From: Vicinamibacteraceae bacterium
GTDB lineage: Bacteria > Planctomycetota > Phycisphaerae > Phycisphaerales > UBA5793
Assembly (NCBI GenBank): GCA_011525805.1
Contig: WYBR01000048.1
Span: 1-55,393 of the forward strand
Length of the DNA stretch: 55,393 nucleotides
Direction: 5' to 3'
Part shown: piece by piece, positions 9,627-17,566 of the stretch
Position numbering within the stretch: the first letter of the stretch is position 1
Layout: the number at the start of each line of letters is the position of its first letter
The notes under the pieces: generated by a model
Told to the model about the DNA's origin: nothing
Database searches by the model: none
What the model saw: only the letters and a program-made list of their open reading frames with translations
Made by a program: the position numbers and the translations under genes

Positions 9627-9801
9627 TCGCGCTCCTGCGGGCCGCGCCTCGCCGCGGCCGTCTCGTGAACCCTTGCAGTGTAAACGGCGGCCGCGAAGGG
9701 TCAACGTGTCTCCAGCGCTTGACTGCGGCCGCGCATCCCATCATCATCGTGGGGTCGGCGTCCGCCGGCCGCGACACACCTTGCTTTGAGAGGGCCTGCC
9801 C

Positions 9802-10416
9802 ATGCACCGCATCTCCACTCTGCTCATCCTGCTCGCGGCGAGCCTGCTCACCGCGTGCTCCTCCGTCTCCACGCCCCACCTGCTCGGCGAAGCGATCGAC
9901 GACGCCACCGCTGAGGAGTTCAATGGCGTCTGGAAGGCCGGCGACACGCTCTTCATGGTCCGGCACCTCGGCGGCGGCGAGTTCCGAGCCGGCACGTCCA
10001 GGTGGAATGAGGGCGATCGGAAGTTTGAGTTCGATCAGGGCCTCCTGCACATCCGCGCCTTGGGCGATGTGATGCTCCTGCACCTGCAGGAAGATGAGGA
10101 AGGGGAAGTCGAAGGCGCCGCCGAGTATTCGCTCGCCCGCGTGATCCTCACGGAGACTGACGAGATTCTCCTCATCCCCGCCGATGCCAGGCGCTTCGCC
10201 GCCGCGGTGCGGGCGGGCGAACTCAAGGGCGAAGTCTCCGGCGGCGGCGCCGGAAACGCCCCGGAGGGATTCGTCGAAGGAAGCGCCACCAACGTGCAAC
10301 TCATGGGAACCAAAGAGGAGATCGACGCCTACCTCACCGCCGACCGCGTGCCTCTGCTCTTCAATGTTTCAGACTGCGGCGTGATGCGGCGAATCGAGGG
10401 TGCGAAGATCGAATAG
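9802..10416 (+). CDS. Hypothetical lipoprotein
   Basis: 204 residues with a clear lipoprotein signal (LLTAC, Cys19). The mature part is soluble and mixed alpha/beta, beginning with an LLGEAIDDATAEEFNGVWKA segment that may be lipocalin-like (a GVW motif early in a strand-rich domain), but I cannot name a family. It is divergent from metF and convergent with rtcB, whose stop lies 15 bases away. Function unknown. Confidence 0.78.
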   Translation: MHRISTLLILLAASLLTACSSVSTPHLLGEAIDDATAEEFNGVWKAGDTLFMVRHLGGGEFRAGTSRWNEGDRKFEFDQGLLHIRALGDVMLLHLQEDEEGEVEGAAEYSLARVILTETDEILLIPADARRFAAAVRAGELKGEVSGGGAGNAPEGFVEGSATNVQLMGTKEEIDAYLTADRVPLLFNVSDCGVMRRIEGAKIE

Positions 10417-10431
10417 CCGCCTCGCCGGCGC

Positions 10432-11619
10432 TCAATCCTCAGCGCGCTCGCCTTCCGGGGCCATGCGCACGATCGCGGGATCGAAGCGGGCGATGATCTC
10501 GACGAGATCGGCCTGCTGCGCCATGACCTCGTGGATGTCCTTGTAGGCCATGGGCACTTCGTCGAGGCCGGCGCTGAGCAGCGTCACGCCGCGCTCCTCG
10601 AGCAGTTTCTTCACGTGGCTCCAGCGGAAGGAGTGCTTCGCGGCGGTGCGCGACATCGTCCGCCCCGCGCCGTGCGCCGCCGAGCAGAGCGAATCCGCCG
10701 ACCCCTTGCCGCGCACGACGAAACCCGGCGCCGCCATCGAGCCGGGGATCATCCCGAGCACGCCAGCGCCCGCCGGCGTCGCCCCCTTGCGATGCACGAT
10801 CACCTCGACGCCGCCGTGAACTTCCTTCCACGCGAAGTTGTGATGATTCTCCACGCCCGTCAGCACGCGCGCGCCGAGATGGCGCACGATCGAGTCGTGG
10901 ATGATCGCGTGATTCGCCGAGGCGTACAACCCCATGAGTTCCATCGCCGCCCAGTATTCGCGCCCCGCATCGGTGTCGAGATCGAGCCAGGCGAGGTGCC
11001 GCAGTTCTTTGGGCAACTCGGGATGCAGGTCCATTGCGAGTTTCGAGTAGTGGCTCGCCACGGCGTAGCCCGTGCCCCGGCTGCCGCTGTGGCTGAGCAG
11101 CGCGACGTACACGCCCGCGTCGAGGTCGAGTTCCGGCTCATCGAGCGTCAGCGTGCCGAACTCGACAAAGTGATTGCCCGAGCCGCTCGTGCCCAGTTGC
11201 GACCACGCCTTGTCGCGATTGAGTTGCGTCACGGGGCTGACGGACCAGTCCTCCTCCATCACGGCGTGCTCACGGCGATCGCTCCACTTCGCGCCTATAC
11301 CGAAGGCTGTCTCTGCCTTGAGCACGTTGGAGAGGCGGTCGATCTGCCCGCGCAGAGCATTGACCGGAAGATCGAGCACGGTGAGTTTCATGCGGCAGGC
11401 GATGTCTACGCCGACGGCGTAGGGGATGACGGCGTTGTCCGTCGCCAGCACCCCGCCGATCGGCAGGCCGTAGCCCACGTGCGCATCAGGCATGAGAGCC
11501 GCCGCGACCGACACCGGCAGGCGGCAGGCATTTCGCATCTGGTCGATGGAAGCGGGATCGAGGTCCAGCCCCCACGACTTCCACTCGATCCCGCCGCACT
11601 GTTCAGTCCGGAAGGGCAT
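10432..11619 (-). CDS. rtcB: RNA-splicing ligase RtcB
   Basis: Mn2+/GTP-dependent ligase joining RNA 2',3'-cyclic phosphate or 3'-phosphate ends to 5'-OH ends. Metal-site residues are visible: Asp72 and Cys75 in GVDIACRM, His150 in GSGNHFVEF, His177 in LLSHSGSRGTG and the ENHHNFAW histidines (259-260). The guanylylated histidine is His316 in the AHGAGR motif. The protein is 395 residues, like the short bacterial RtcB group. The start at 11619 has GGAG; an ATG at 11652 is a weaker alternative. No archease, rtcA or rtcR gene lies nearby, so regulation and RNA targets are not indicated. Confidence 0.95.
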   Translation of the reverse strand: MPFRTEQCGGIEWKSWGLDLDPASIDQMRNACRLPVSVAAALMPDAHVGYGLPIGGVLATDNAVIPYAVGVDIACRMKLTVLDLPVNALRGQIDRLSNVLKAETAFGIGAKWSDRREHAVMEEDWSVSPVTQLNRDKAWSQLGTSGSGNHFVEFGTLTLDEPELDLDAGVYVALLSHSGSRGTGYAVASHYSKLAMDLHPELPKELRHLAWLDLDTDAGREYWAAMELMGLYASANHAIIHDSIVRHLGARVLTGVENHHNFAWKEVHGGVEVIVHRKGATPAGAGVLGMIPGSMAAPGFVVRGKGSADSLCSAAHGAGRTMSRTAAKHSFRWSHVKKLLEERGVTLLSAGLDEVPMAYKDIHEVMAQQADLVEIIARFDPAIVRMAPEGERAED

Positions 11620-11698
11620 GGGTTCTCCGCGATTGGATTCGCGATGGGGCATCGTAGACCGATGCTCGGCGAGTGAACGGGGCGCTCGCGCACGACCA

Positions 11699-11724
11699 AC
11701 CAGCCGCAGGCGCAAGCCTGCACG
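11699..11724. repeat. Dispersed imperfect palindrome, copy 1
   Basis: The 23 bases 11702-11724 match 37708-37730 at 20 positions by hand alignment. Two of the three differences are a compensatory pair in the inner stem (GCAGGC/GCCTGC here, GCGGGC/GCCCGC there), which suggests selection for a hairpin. A third partial match is at 35041-35055. Confidence 0.5.
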
Positions 11725-11904
11725 GATGGCAAGCGGGGTGAAGCGTCATAGGTCGGGCCAAGGCTCAGCGCCGGCCCGGCGGTTGGGCGACTGAGTCGCT
11801 CTTAGGGCACGAGGGCGTGGAGGCGCGGAACTGCAAGTTACCCCCGACCCGTTTTGTTTCGTGCCTGCAAAAGTGTGAGATTCCTGCGAATTCAAGGGAT
11901 TCCA

Positions 11905-11934
11905 GCGACACTTCGCCTGGGCATGAGGTATACT
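11905..11934 (+). promoter_or_regulatory. Putative sigma-70 promoter for the 12.0-15.6 kb cluster
   Basis: GCGACA (4 of 6 to TTGACA) at 11905-11910, an 18-base spacer, then TATACT (5 of 6 to TATAAT) at 11929-11934. The expected start of transcription is about 60 bases upstream of the first gene of the cluster. Prediction only. Confidence 0.4.
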
Positions 11935-12000
11935 GGTTATGACGGCCGAGGAGCGGCGGCAACTCGCTGGCCGCAGGGCCGGGAGCGAGGAGGGCGAGAC

Positions 12001-12348
12001 GTGACCTTTGTTCAGTCCGATCACCACAGCGTCGATGAGGCTGGCTACAAGGCGGTGACGCCCGCCGCGCGGTGCGGTCTTGCAACCGCCGCGACTTCCA
12101 TCCCCGGATCATCAACGATTCCGTTGCGGAATCCGACCGTCCGCAAGCGCTCGCACCTGCTCATCCGCCACCACACCGGTCCCGGCAATACGCTCTACAT
12201 CGGCGGCGACGGCGCCTCCACGGCGCAGGGCTATCCGCTCGCGCTGGGGCAGGTGCTCGACCTGCCCGTGAGTCCGGGCGTGATGATCACGGCCGTGACC
12301 GGGGCTCAGATCTCCAACACCGGAGTCCGCACACTTGAAGCAGGTTGA
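12001..12348 (+). CDS. Small phage-structural-like beta-domain protein, cluster gene 1
   Basis: 115 residues from a GTG at 12001 with AGGAGG seven bases upstream; an in-frame ATG at 11923 is possible but lacks a good site. The C-terminal 70 residues show the pattern KRSHLLIRHHTGPGNTLYIG, GYPLALGQVLDLPV, then a strand ending VRTLEAG. I know this layout (LLI+N..TVYIGG..VTT..GYPL..GE.L.+...LYAI....ADVR+LE) from small phage head or tail decoration proteins. There is no signal peptide. It is the first of four related genes in a row. Assignment to a phage-like family is inference from the motif. Confidence 0.6.
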   Translation: MTFVQSDHHSVDEAGYKAVTPAARCGLATAATSIPGSSTIPLRNPTVRKRSHLLIRHHTGPGNTLYIGGDGASTAQGYPLALGQVLDLPVSPGVMITAVTGAQISNTGVRTLEAG

Positions 12349-12407
12349 GCACGGCCCGGAGACCGTGCCATCACGACGCAAATCCATCAACCAGATCGGA
12401 GTCAATC

Positions 12408-12773
12408 ATGCCCACACCCAGCAATCTTCAGAACCTCGATGAACGCGGCTACGTCTTCGTCACCGACGCCGCCGACTGTCAGATCTTGGCGAGCCAGAAA
12501 GAAATCGACGTTTCGACGGCCCCGACGCCGATCCCGCAGGACGCCACGGGCAATCCGCGCAACCTGCCCGGGAGGCGTCGCTTCTACTTGAAGAACTTCA
12601 ACCCAGCCGCAGGCGACACCGTGTACATCGGCGACGCTTCGGTGACCACGGCGACGGGCTATCCGATCGTGGCGCAGGATGAACTCATTCTCGACATCAC
12701 GGATAACATCCAGTTGTACGCGATCGTCGCCTCGACGGAGAGCGCGGACTTGCGCATGCTGGAACTCGCCTGA
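12408..12773 (+). CDS. Small phage-structural-like beta-domain protein, cluster gene 2
   Basis: 121 residues; GGAG lies seven bases before the ATG. This is the clearest member of the series: RRFYLKNFNPAAGDTVYIGD, then VTTATGYPIVAQDELILDI, then LYAIVASTESADLRMLELA. It shares this three-part pattern with the gene 59 bases upstream and the one 14 bases downstream. No signal peptide or membrane segment. The N-terminal 50 residues differ between the paralogues. Likely a small beta-sandwich that multimerises or binds a partner, by analogy with phage decoration proteins; not demonstrated. Confidence 0.7.
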   Translation: MPTPSNLQNLDERGYVFVTDAADCQILASQKEIDVSTAPTPIPQDATGNPRNLPGRRRFYLKNFNPAAGDTVYIGDASVTTATGYPIVAQDELILDITDNIQLYAIVASTESADLRMLELA

Positions 12774-12787
12774 CGGGAGATCGCTCC

Positions 12788-13141
12788 ATGCCCGCGAAGG
12801 GGATTCAGATCGATGCATCGTTTGATTGCGCCATGCGCGCGACCTCGACGCTGATCACCGCCGGGCCGGGCGGTCCGCCGCAACCCGTTCCCGCCCGGCC
12901 GATGCCCGGCCGCCGGTGGCTGCGGATCATGAACAACGGACGGATCGTGGACGGCCAGCGAGTGGACGTTCAGGTGATGATTGGCAATCTGGACGTCACT
13001 TTTGTGAACCCGATCGAAGGTTTTGGACTTGAGATTGACGAATTCATCGACCTGCCGTTTGACGACTCGACTATCGTGTACGCCATCGTCAACGTGACGA
13101 GCGACCAGACGGCGGACTTGCGGACCATTGAACTGAGATGA
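12788..13141 (+). CDS. Small phage-structural-like beta-domain protein, cluster gene 3
   Basis: 117 residues, GGGAG seven bases before the ATG. The sequence GRRWLRIMNNGRIVDGQRVD, then VMIGNLDVTFVNPIEGFGL, and a C-terminal VYAIVNVTSDQTADLRTIEL aligns with the two preceding proteins, although YIG has become MIG and the middle is diverged. Its TGA overlaps the ATG of the next gene (ATGA at 13138-13141), so translation is coupled and the series is an operon. Confidence 0.68.
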   Translation: MPAKGIQIDASFDCAMRATSTLITAGPGGPPQPVPARPMPGRRWLRIMNNGRIVDGQRVDVQVMIGNLDVTFVNPIEGFGLEIDEFIDLPFDDSTIVYAIVNVTSDQTADLRTIELR

Positions 13142-13545
13142 GCCCGAGATCAGGAATCCTCAACGGAAAGCGAACACCGCGCGGAATCGGCATCACGCGT
13201 GCGGTTGCGTGCCAGATGCAGGCGATCTGGAATCCGAACATGCACGGCCAAGGCAACTGGGCAGCCGACGTTCCTAACCCTCCGAGGCGCCGGCTGCGTG
13301 TGCGGCAAGCGTTGATCGTCAAGTACTTTGACGCTGGCGATCCGGCGGGCATCTTTTATCTTGTCGGAGTTCAGCTGACGCGCATGAAAGCCAGTGATGT
13401 GGGATATCCGATCGTGGGCGTTTCGGGATCCGAGACCCGCCGCCAGAAGCGGCTCAAACAGATCAATCTTCCGATTACAGGAGCAGTCCGCGTCTTTTCC
13501 GGCCAGCTTGCCGTCGAATTCGGATCGACACTTGAATACGGTTGA
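13138..13545 (+). CDS. Small basic protein, diverged cluster gene 4
   Basis: 135 residues, starting in a four-base overlap with gene 3. It is basic (many Arg/Lys) and the most diverged of the four: a central FYLVGVQLTRMKASDVGYPI echoes the YIG...GYP core, and the end (LAVEFGSTLEYG) resembles the ...LE tails of the others. No signal peptide. Local base composition is somewhat less GC-rich than in the surrounding housekeeping genes. Function unknown; placed with the phage-like series by position and the weak core motif. Confidence 0.6.
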   Translation: MSPRSGILNGKRTPRGIGITRAVACQMQAIWNPNMHGQGNWAADVPNPPRRRLRVRQALIVKYFDAGDPAGIFYLVGVQLTRMKASDVGYPIVGVSGSETRRQKRLKQINLPITGAVRVFSGQLAVEFGSTLEYG

Positions 13546-13573
13546 TTGACCTGATAGGTAAGGTGAGATCATC

Positions 13574-14593
13574 ATGGTTGGAAACGCACTTTGGAATGTA
13601 GGCTTGACCGTGCTTCTGTCCACGCAGCCACTCGGCGCACAGGATCGCTTGGATGGCATGGCTCATCGCGGCGACTATCCGTCCCTGCACCCGAGTCAAG
13701 CGACGCACCACAATCCATCGTCAGGCCCGGTCTGCTTCTACGGCGGTGACTTCGCGGGCAGAGCTGCCCTGAACTCGCAGCGCAATACGCTTGTCGACGA
13801 ATCGTGGACGTTCGATGACGTGCAGTGGCCGGGCGGACGGGCATCGGTCGCCTGGGCCAACTTTCTCCTTTTTGAAGGCGCCGTCACGCCCGTTGCAGGT
13901 GACATCGCCATCTACCAAGGCATGGGAGAAGGAAGGTGGGGGACTCAGATCATCGAGATCTGGGACATCACCGATGGGCTTTCCTGGAAGCCCACGGGTC
14001 GCATTGGTTTTGGAAGGGTCGAGTACGAACTTCGCTTCAATGTGGACTTCGCACTGGCCCCGGGCGGGTATCACGTCGGCATTCGACTCGTCGGAACAGG
14101 CTCGGGGGAGGCATTCATCACTGTATCCAACGGCGGAAACGCGCAGGGTGAGCCGATCGGCAACGGCAACTCGTTCTTTCAGTCGTACTTTTTCGGATTC
14201 CCGGTTCCGACAGATTGGCAGAACCTTAAGGGCGCCGGACTTTGGGATGTGTCCATTGGCCTCTGCGGCGACGCGGGTGTCGCGCTGGCTCTTGACGGCG
14301 AGTGCCCCGGGGTGATGACGGCTCGGGTCAGTGGTGCGACGCCGGGCGGGCGTGTGGCACTCATCCACTCCGCGCCCGGGCGCTGCGGCGGCCAGACGAC
14401 CATCCCGCCGCCGAATCCATGCTCCGGAGCCGTCCTCCCCCTCGGCGGCGCTTCGCTCGTCGGCATCATCACCGCCGACGGGCAAGGCAACGCCGCCGTC
14501 ACCGGCAACGTCCCCGGCGCCGTCTGCGGCCGCGTCTGCCTCCTCGCCCTCGACCTGCCCACCTGCGAAGTGAGCAACGTCGTCGAGTTCTGA
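13574..14593 (+). CDS. Secreted protein: jelly-roll-like domain plus shared C-terminal module
   Basis: 339 residues. A signal sequence ends near PLGAQ (residue 23). A variable 30-residue spacer follows, then a strand-rich domain from CFYGGDF to SIGLCGD (about residues 50-235; motifs SWTFDDVQW, GDIAIYQGMGEG, YELRFNV, GGYHVGIR, PIGNGNSFFQSYFFG). The last 100 residues form a Cys-containing module (CPGVMTARVSGATPGG ... PCSGAVLPLGG ... ADGQGNAAVTG ... CEVSNVVEF) also found in three other secreted proteins here. It is 28 bases after gene 4 of the cluster, with AGGTGAG upstream. The next gene is a paralogue. Function unknown; presumably surface-exposed or released. Confidence 0.8.
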   Translation: MVGNALWNVGLTVLLSTQPLGAQDRLDGMAHRGDYPSLHPSQATHHNPSSGPVCFYGGDFAGRAALNSQRNTLVDESWTFDDVQWPGGRASVAWANFLLFEGAVTPVAGDIAIYQGMGEGRWGTQIIEIWDITDGLSWKPTGRIGFGRVEYELRFNVDFALAPGGYHVGIRLVGTGSGEAFITVSNGGNAQGEPIGNGNSFFQSYFFGFPVPTDWQNLKGAGLWDVSIGLCGDAGVALALDGECPGVMTARVSGATPGGRVALIHSAPGRCGGQTTIPPPNPCSGAVLPLGGASLVGIITADGQGNAAVTGNVPGAVCGRVCLLALDLPTCEVSNVVEF

Positions 14594-14624
14594 CTCAGAA
14601 GGCCGGTTTCGCGGAGGCTTCATA

Positions 14625-15557
14625 ATGAAGAAGGTCACGACAGCCTGTGCGCTCGCAATGATGACCACCAGCATGGCCGCCGGACAGAACTGCTTCTACG
14701 GCGGCGACTTTGACTTCCGATCGGCTGTGTCATCCGATCGGAACACGCGTGTCAGCGAGTCATGGGTGTTTGACGATGTAGAGTGGAGTGGCGGGGAAGT
14801 CAGTCGGATCCGAGCACACTTTGTCACTGATAGAGATACGGGAGTGCCGGTTGCGGGTGACGTTGCTATCTACAGGGGAATGGCAGAAGGCATCTGGGGG
14901 GAGCGGGTTGTCGATATCAGAGATGCAACAGATGGTCTATCGTGGTTGCTCACCGGACGGCAGCATGTTGGGCGCGATGAATACGAACTCCGATTCAATG
15001 TCCGATTCGACCTTCCGCCGGGGTCATATCACGTCGGCGTTCGACCTGTCGGGACCGGTACCGGGCAAAACTGGATCTCATCTACGAGTGGTGAGAACTC
15101 GGAGGGCGCGCCAATTGGGAATGGCAACTCGTTTTTCCAATCGCTTCACTTTGGGTACGCGGTCCCCACTGACGTTCAGAACCTGATTGGGCAAGGCGTC
15201 TGGGACTTCTCCCTTGGTCTGTGCGGCGAGGCTGAGCCGAGTTTGACTCTGTCGCTGGAAGGCGGCTGCCCTGGCGTGATGACGGCTCGGGTCAGCGGGG
15301 CGACGCCGGGCGGGCGCATTGCCCTCATCCGATCTGCGCCGGGCGGCTGCGGGGGGCAGACGACGATCCCGCCCTCCAACCCCTGCTCAGGCACCGTCCT
15401 CCCCCTCGGCGGCGCTGCGCTCGTGCGCATCATCACCGCCGATGGCGAAGGTAATGCAGCAGTTACAGGCGACGTCCCCGGCGCCGTCTGTGGCCGCGTC
15501 TGCCTCGTGGTTCTTGACCTGCCTACCTGCGAGGTGAGCAACGTCGCGGAGTTTTGA
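14625..15557 (+). CDS. Secreted protein, tandem paralogue of preceding gene
   Basis: 310 residues with a classic signal peptide (MKK start, cleavage near MAAGQ). Same architecture as its neighbour: CFYGGDF...ESWVFDDVEW, GDVAIYRGMAEGIWG, DEYELRFNVRFDLPPGSYHVG written across residues 115-140, IGNGNSFFQSLHFG, then the same C-terminal module. The N-terminal domains are about half identical, whereas the C-terminal modules are nearly the same at DNA level. The coding sequence of the N-terminal domain is noticeably less GC-rich than its surroundings. It closes the six-gene run, 31 bases after its paralogue; convergent with ogt with no obvious terminator in the 31-base gap. Confidence 0.8.
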   Translation: MKKVTTACALAMMTTSMAAGQNCFYGGDFDFRSAVSSDRNTRVSESWVFDDVEWSGGEVSRIRAHFVTDRDTGVPVAGDVAIYRGMAEGIWGERVVDIRDATDGLSWLLTGRQHVGRDEYELRFNVRFDLPPGSYHVGVRPVGTGTGQNWISSTSGENSEGAPIGNGNSFFQSLHFGYAVPTDVQNLIGQGVWDFSLGLCGEAEPSLTLSLEGGCPGVMTARVSGATPGGRIALIRSAPGGCGGQTTIPPSNPCSGTVLPLGGAALVRIITADGEGNAAVTGDVPGAVCGRVCLVVLDLPTCEVSNVAEF

Positions 15558-15588
15558 ACCGCGACCGATCAGCCTCGCTCGACAAATT

Positions 15589-16128
15589 CTAGCGCGCGGC
15601 CAGGACGGGCATCGCGTGGCGCTCAAGTTCGAGCAGGCCGCGCTTGATGCGCAGGGCGTGGCTGTCGCCGTCGGTGGTGCCGGCGTAGCCGTGGAGGCGG
15701 CCGCCGCTGCCGACCACGCGGTGGCAGGGGACGATCACCGATAGCGGGTTGGAGCGCATCGCCTGACCGGCGGCGCGCGAGGCCATGGGCGAGCCGGCCA
15801 TCTCGGCCAGATCGGCGTAGGTCATCACTTCGCCATGGGGGATGCGCCGGCACGCCTCCCAGCACGCGCGGTGAAAGGGCGGACCATCGGGCGTCGGCAC
15901 GTCCGACCAGTCCGGCACGTCGCGGCCGGCAAAGTAGGCGCGCAATCGATCCGCCACGTCATCGAGCCAGGTCGAGTTGCCGTGCGAGCGTTCCCGCGCG
16001 ATGGCAATCTCTGCAAGTTCGCGCCAGTGCGAGGAGAGCGAGCCGTCGGAGGCGAGCGTGAGGACGAACGCGCCGACGGGTGAAGGGATGATGCGTGTGG
16101 CCGAGGCGCTGCGATGGGTTCCGTTCAT
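15589..16128 (-). CDS. ogt: Methylated-DNA--[protein]-cysteine S-methyltransferase
   Basis: DNA repair protein that transfers the alkyl group of O6-alkylguanine to its own cysteine. The active-site motif VIVPCHRV places Cys135. The helix-turn-helix segment RIPHGEVMTYADLAEMAG and the Arg finger region SPMASRAAGQAMRSNP match the family. The 179 residues fit Ogt/AGT length, and there is no Ada N-terminal domain, so it is not itself a regulator. It lies 33 bases downstream of tyrS on the same strand and may be read from the tyrS promoter. Confidence 0.95.
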   Translation of the reverse strand: MNGTHRSASATRIIPSPVGAFVLTLASDGSLSSHWRELAEIAIARERSHGNSTWLDDVADRLRAYFAGRDVPDWSDVPTPDGPPFHRACWEACRRIPHGEVMTYADLAEMAGSPMASRAAGQAMRSNPLSVIVPCHRVVGSGGRLHGYAGTTDGDSHALRIKRGLLELERHAMPVLAAR

Positions 16129-16161
16129 GGATCATGCTCCTCCCGAAAAACGATGCCTCGC

Positions 16162-17370
16162 TCACTTCACGACGACGCGGCAGATGCGGCGCTTGCCGAC
16201 CCGGAGGATGATACCGTCGCCGCCGATGCGCACCGGCGCGGTCGCTTCCGACGCCTTGTTCTCATCAATGCTCACAGCCCCCTGCGCCACAAGCCGCCTC
16301 GCTTCGTTGCCGCTGGACGCGAATCCCACTTCGCGCATGAGATCGACCAGCGACATTTCAGAAGACATGACGGTCACGGTCTGGAGGTCGGCAGGCAGGT
16401 TGCCGGCGCTGAAGCGCGAGGCGAACTCCTTTGAGGCCGCCTGAGCCGCCGCCGCGCCGTGGAAGCGCTCGACGATGGCCCGCGCCAGCCGGTCCTTGGC
16501 CTCGCGCGGATGCGTGCGGCTTGCGTCGCCGAGCACCGTGATCTCCTGCGGGTCGATCGTCGTGCAGAGCGTAAACCACTCGTGCATGAGCGCATCGGGG
16601 ATCGACATCGTCTTGCCGAACATCTCGTCGGCGCTTTCGCTCACGCCGATGTAGTTGCCCAGCGACTTGCTCATCTTCTCATGCCCGTCGAGGCCGCGGA
16701 GGATGGGCATGGTGATGACGACCTGCGGCTCCTGCCCGGCCGCGGTCTGGAAGTCGCGGCCGACGAGGTTGTTAAAGGTCTGGTCGGTGCCGCCGAGTTC
16801 GACATCGGCCTGGATGCAGACCGAGTCCCACCCCTGCATGAGCGGATAGAGGAACTCGTGCAGGGCGATCGGCTGGCCCGCCTTGTAGCGCTTCTCGAAG
16901 GTGTCGCGCTCGAGCATCCGGGCGACGGTCATTTGGCTGGCGAGGCGGAGGGTGTCGGCGAAGGTCAGTTTCGAGAGCCACTCGCTGTTGCGGCGGACTT
17001 CGAGTCGCTTCGGGTCGGCGTCGAGGACGCGGGTGGCCTGGTCGAGGTAGGTTCGGGCGTTGGCCTCGATTTCCTCGTCGGTGAGCATGGGGCGGGTCTT
17101 GGTCTTGCCCGAGGGGTCGCCGATTCGGGCCGTGTAGTCGCCGATGATGAGCACGGCAGTGTGGCCGAGGTCCTGAAAGCGCCGCATCAGGCCGAGGACG
17201 ACGGTGTGGCCGAGGTGGATGTCGGGGCTGGAGGGGTCGAGGCCGAGTTTGATGCGAAGCGGCCGCCCGGCGCGCGCGGCGGAGGCGAGTTTCCGCGAGA
17301 GTTCTTCGCGGGTGTAGACCGCCGCGGTTCCGCGAAGGAGTCGATCGAGAGAGGCGTTCAATTCGGACAT
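16162..17370 (-). CDS. tyrS: Tyrosine--tRNA ligase
   Basis: Class I aminoacyl-tRNA synthetase charging tRNA-Tyr. HIGH-type HLGH lies at residues 52-55 in DPSSPDIHLGHTVVL, tyrosine-pocket motifs include GDYTARIGDPSGKTKTRP, and the KMSKS loop is at 232-236. The C-terminal 60 residues form an S4-like RNA-binding domain (LMREVGFASSGNEARRLV). At 402 residues it fits the TyrZ-like branch. No T-box leader is apparent upstream. The ATG at 17370 begins immediately before conserved sequence. Confidence 0.96.
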   Translation of the reverse strand: MSELNASLDRLLRGTAAVYTREELSRKLASAARAGRPLRIKLGLDPSSPDIHLGHTVVLGLMRRFQDLGHTAVLIIGDYTARIGDPSGKTKTRPMLTDEEIEANARTYLDQATRVLDADPKRLEVRRNSEWLSKLTFADTLRLASQMTVARMLERDTFEKRYKAGQPIALHEFLYPLMQGWDSVCIQADVELGGTDQTFNNLVGRDFQTAAGQEPQVVITMPILRGLDGHEKMSKSLGNYIGVSESADEMFGKTMSIPDALMHEWFTLCTTIDPQEITVLGDASRTHPREAKDRLARAIVERFHGAAAAQAASKEFASRFSAGNLPADLQTVTVMSSEMSLVDLMREVGFASSGNEARRLVAQGAVSIDENKASEATAPVRIGGDGIILRVGKRRICRVVVK

Positions 17371-17566
17371 GCCCGGATCGTAGGCGGCGGTCGCGGACGG
17401 CCACGAGTCCTGGCGACCGGGGCACCGCGACGTCTCGGGGGTGGCGGGAATACAATTGGCGCTACCGGGGTTACCAATGGCGAAATGCTGCCGCGGCAGG
17501 GTCGCCAGGGTGGATCGGCGGTCGTTTCGGGGGGCCTCTCAGTTTCTATATGCGGGGGATTCGGCC

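Larger units (their letters stand above)
11620..12000. other. Intergenic region: repeat copy and promoter, no gene seen
   Basis: The 381 bases between rtcB and the six-gene cluster read without a convincing coding frame. They contain one copy of a dispersed imperfect palindrome (11699-11724), a putative sigma-70 promoter (11905-11934), and a strong AGGAGG ribosome binding site just before the GTG at 12001. Confidence 0.5.

Noticed and set aside
9627-9801. SAM-type riboswitch upstream of metF
   Set aside because: The leader lacks any recognisable conserved core or a terminator/anti-terminator pair.
11854-15557. Complete prophage
   Set aside because: Only small decoration-like proteins and secreted proteins are present. 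There is no integrase, terminase, portal, capsid or lysis gene and no flanking att-like repeat.
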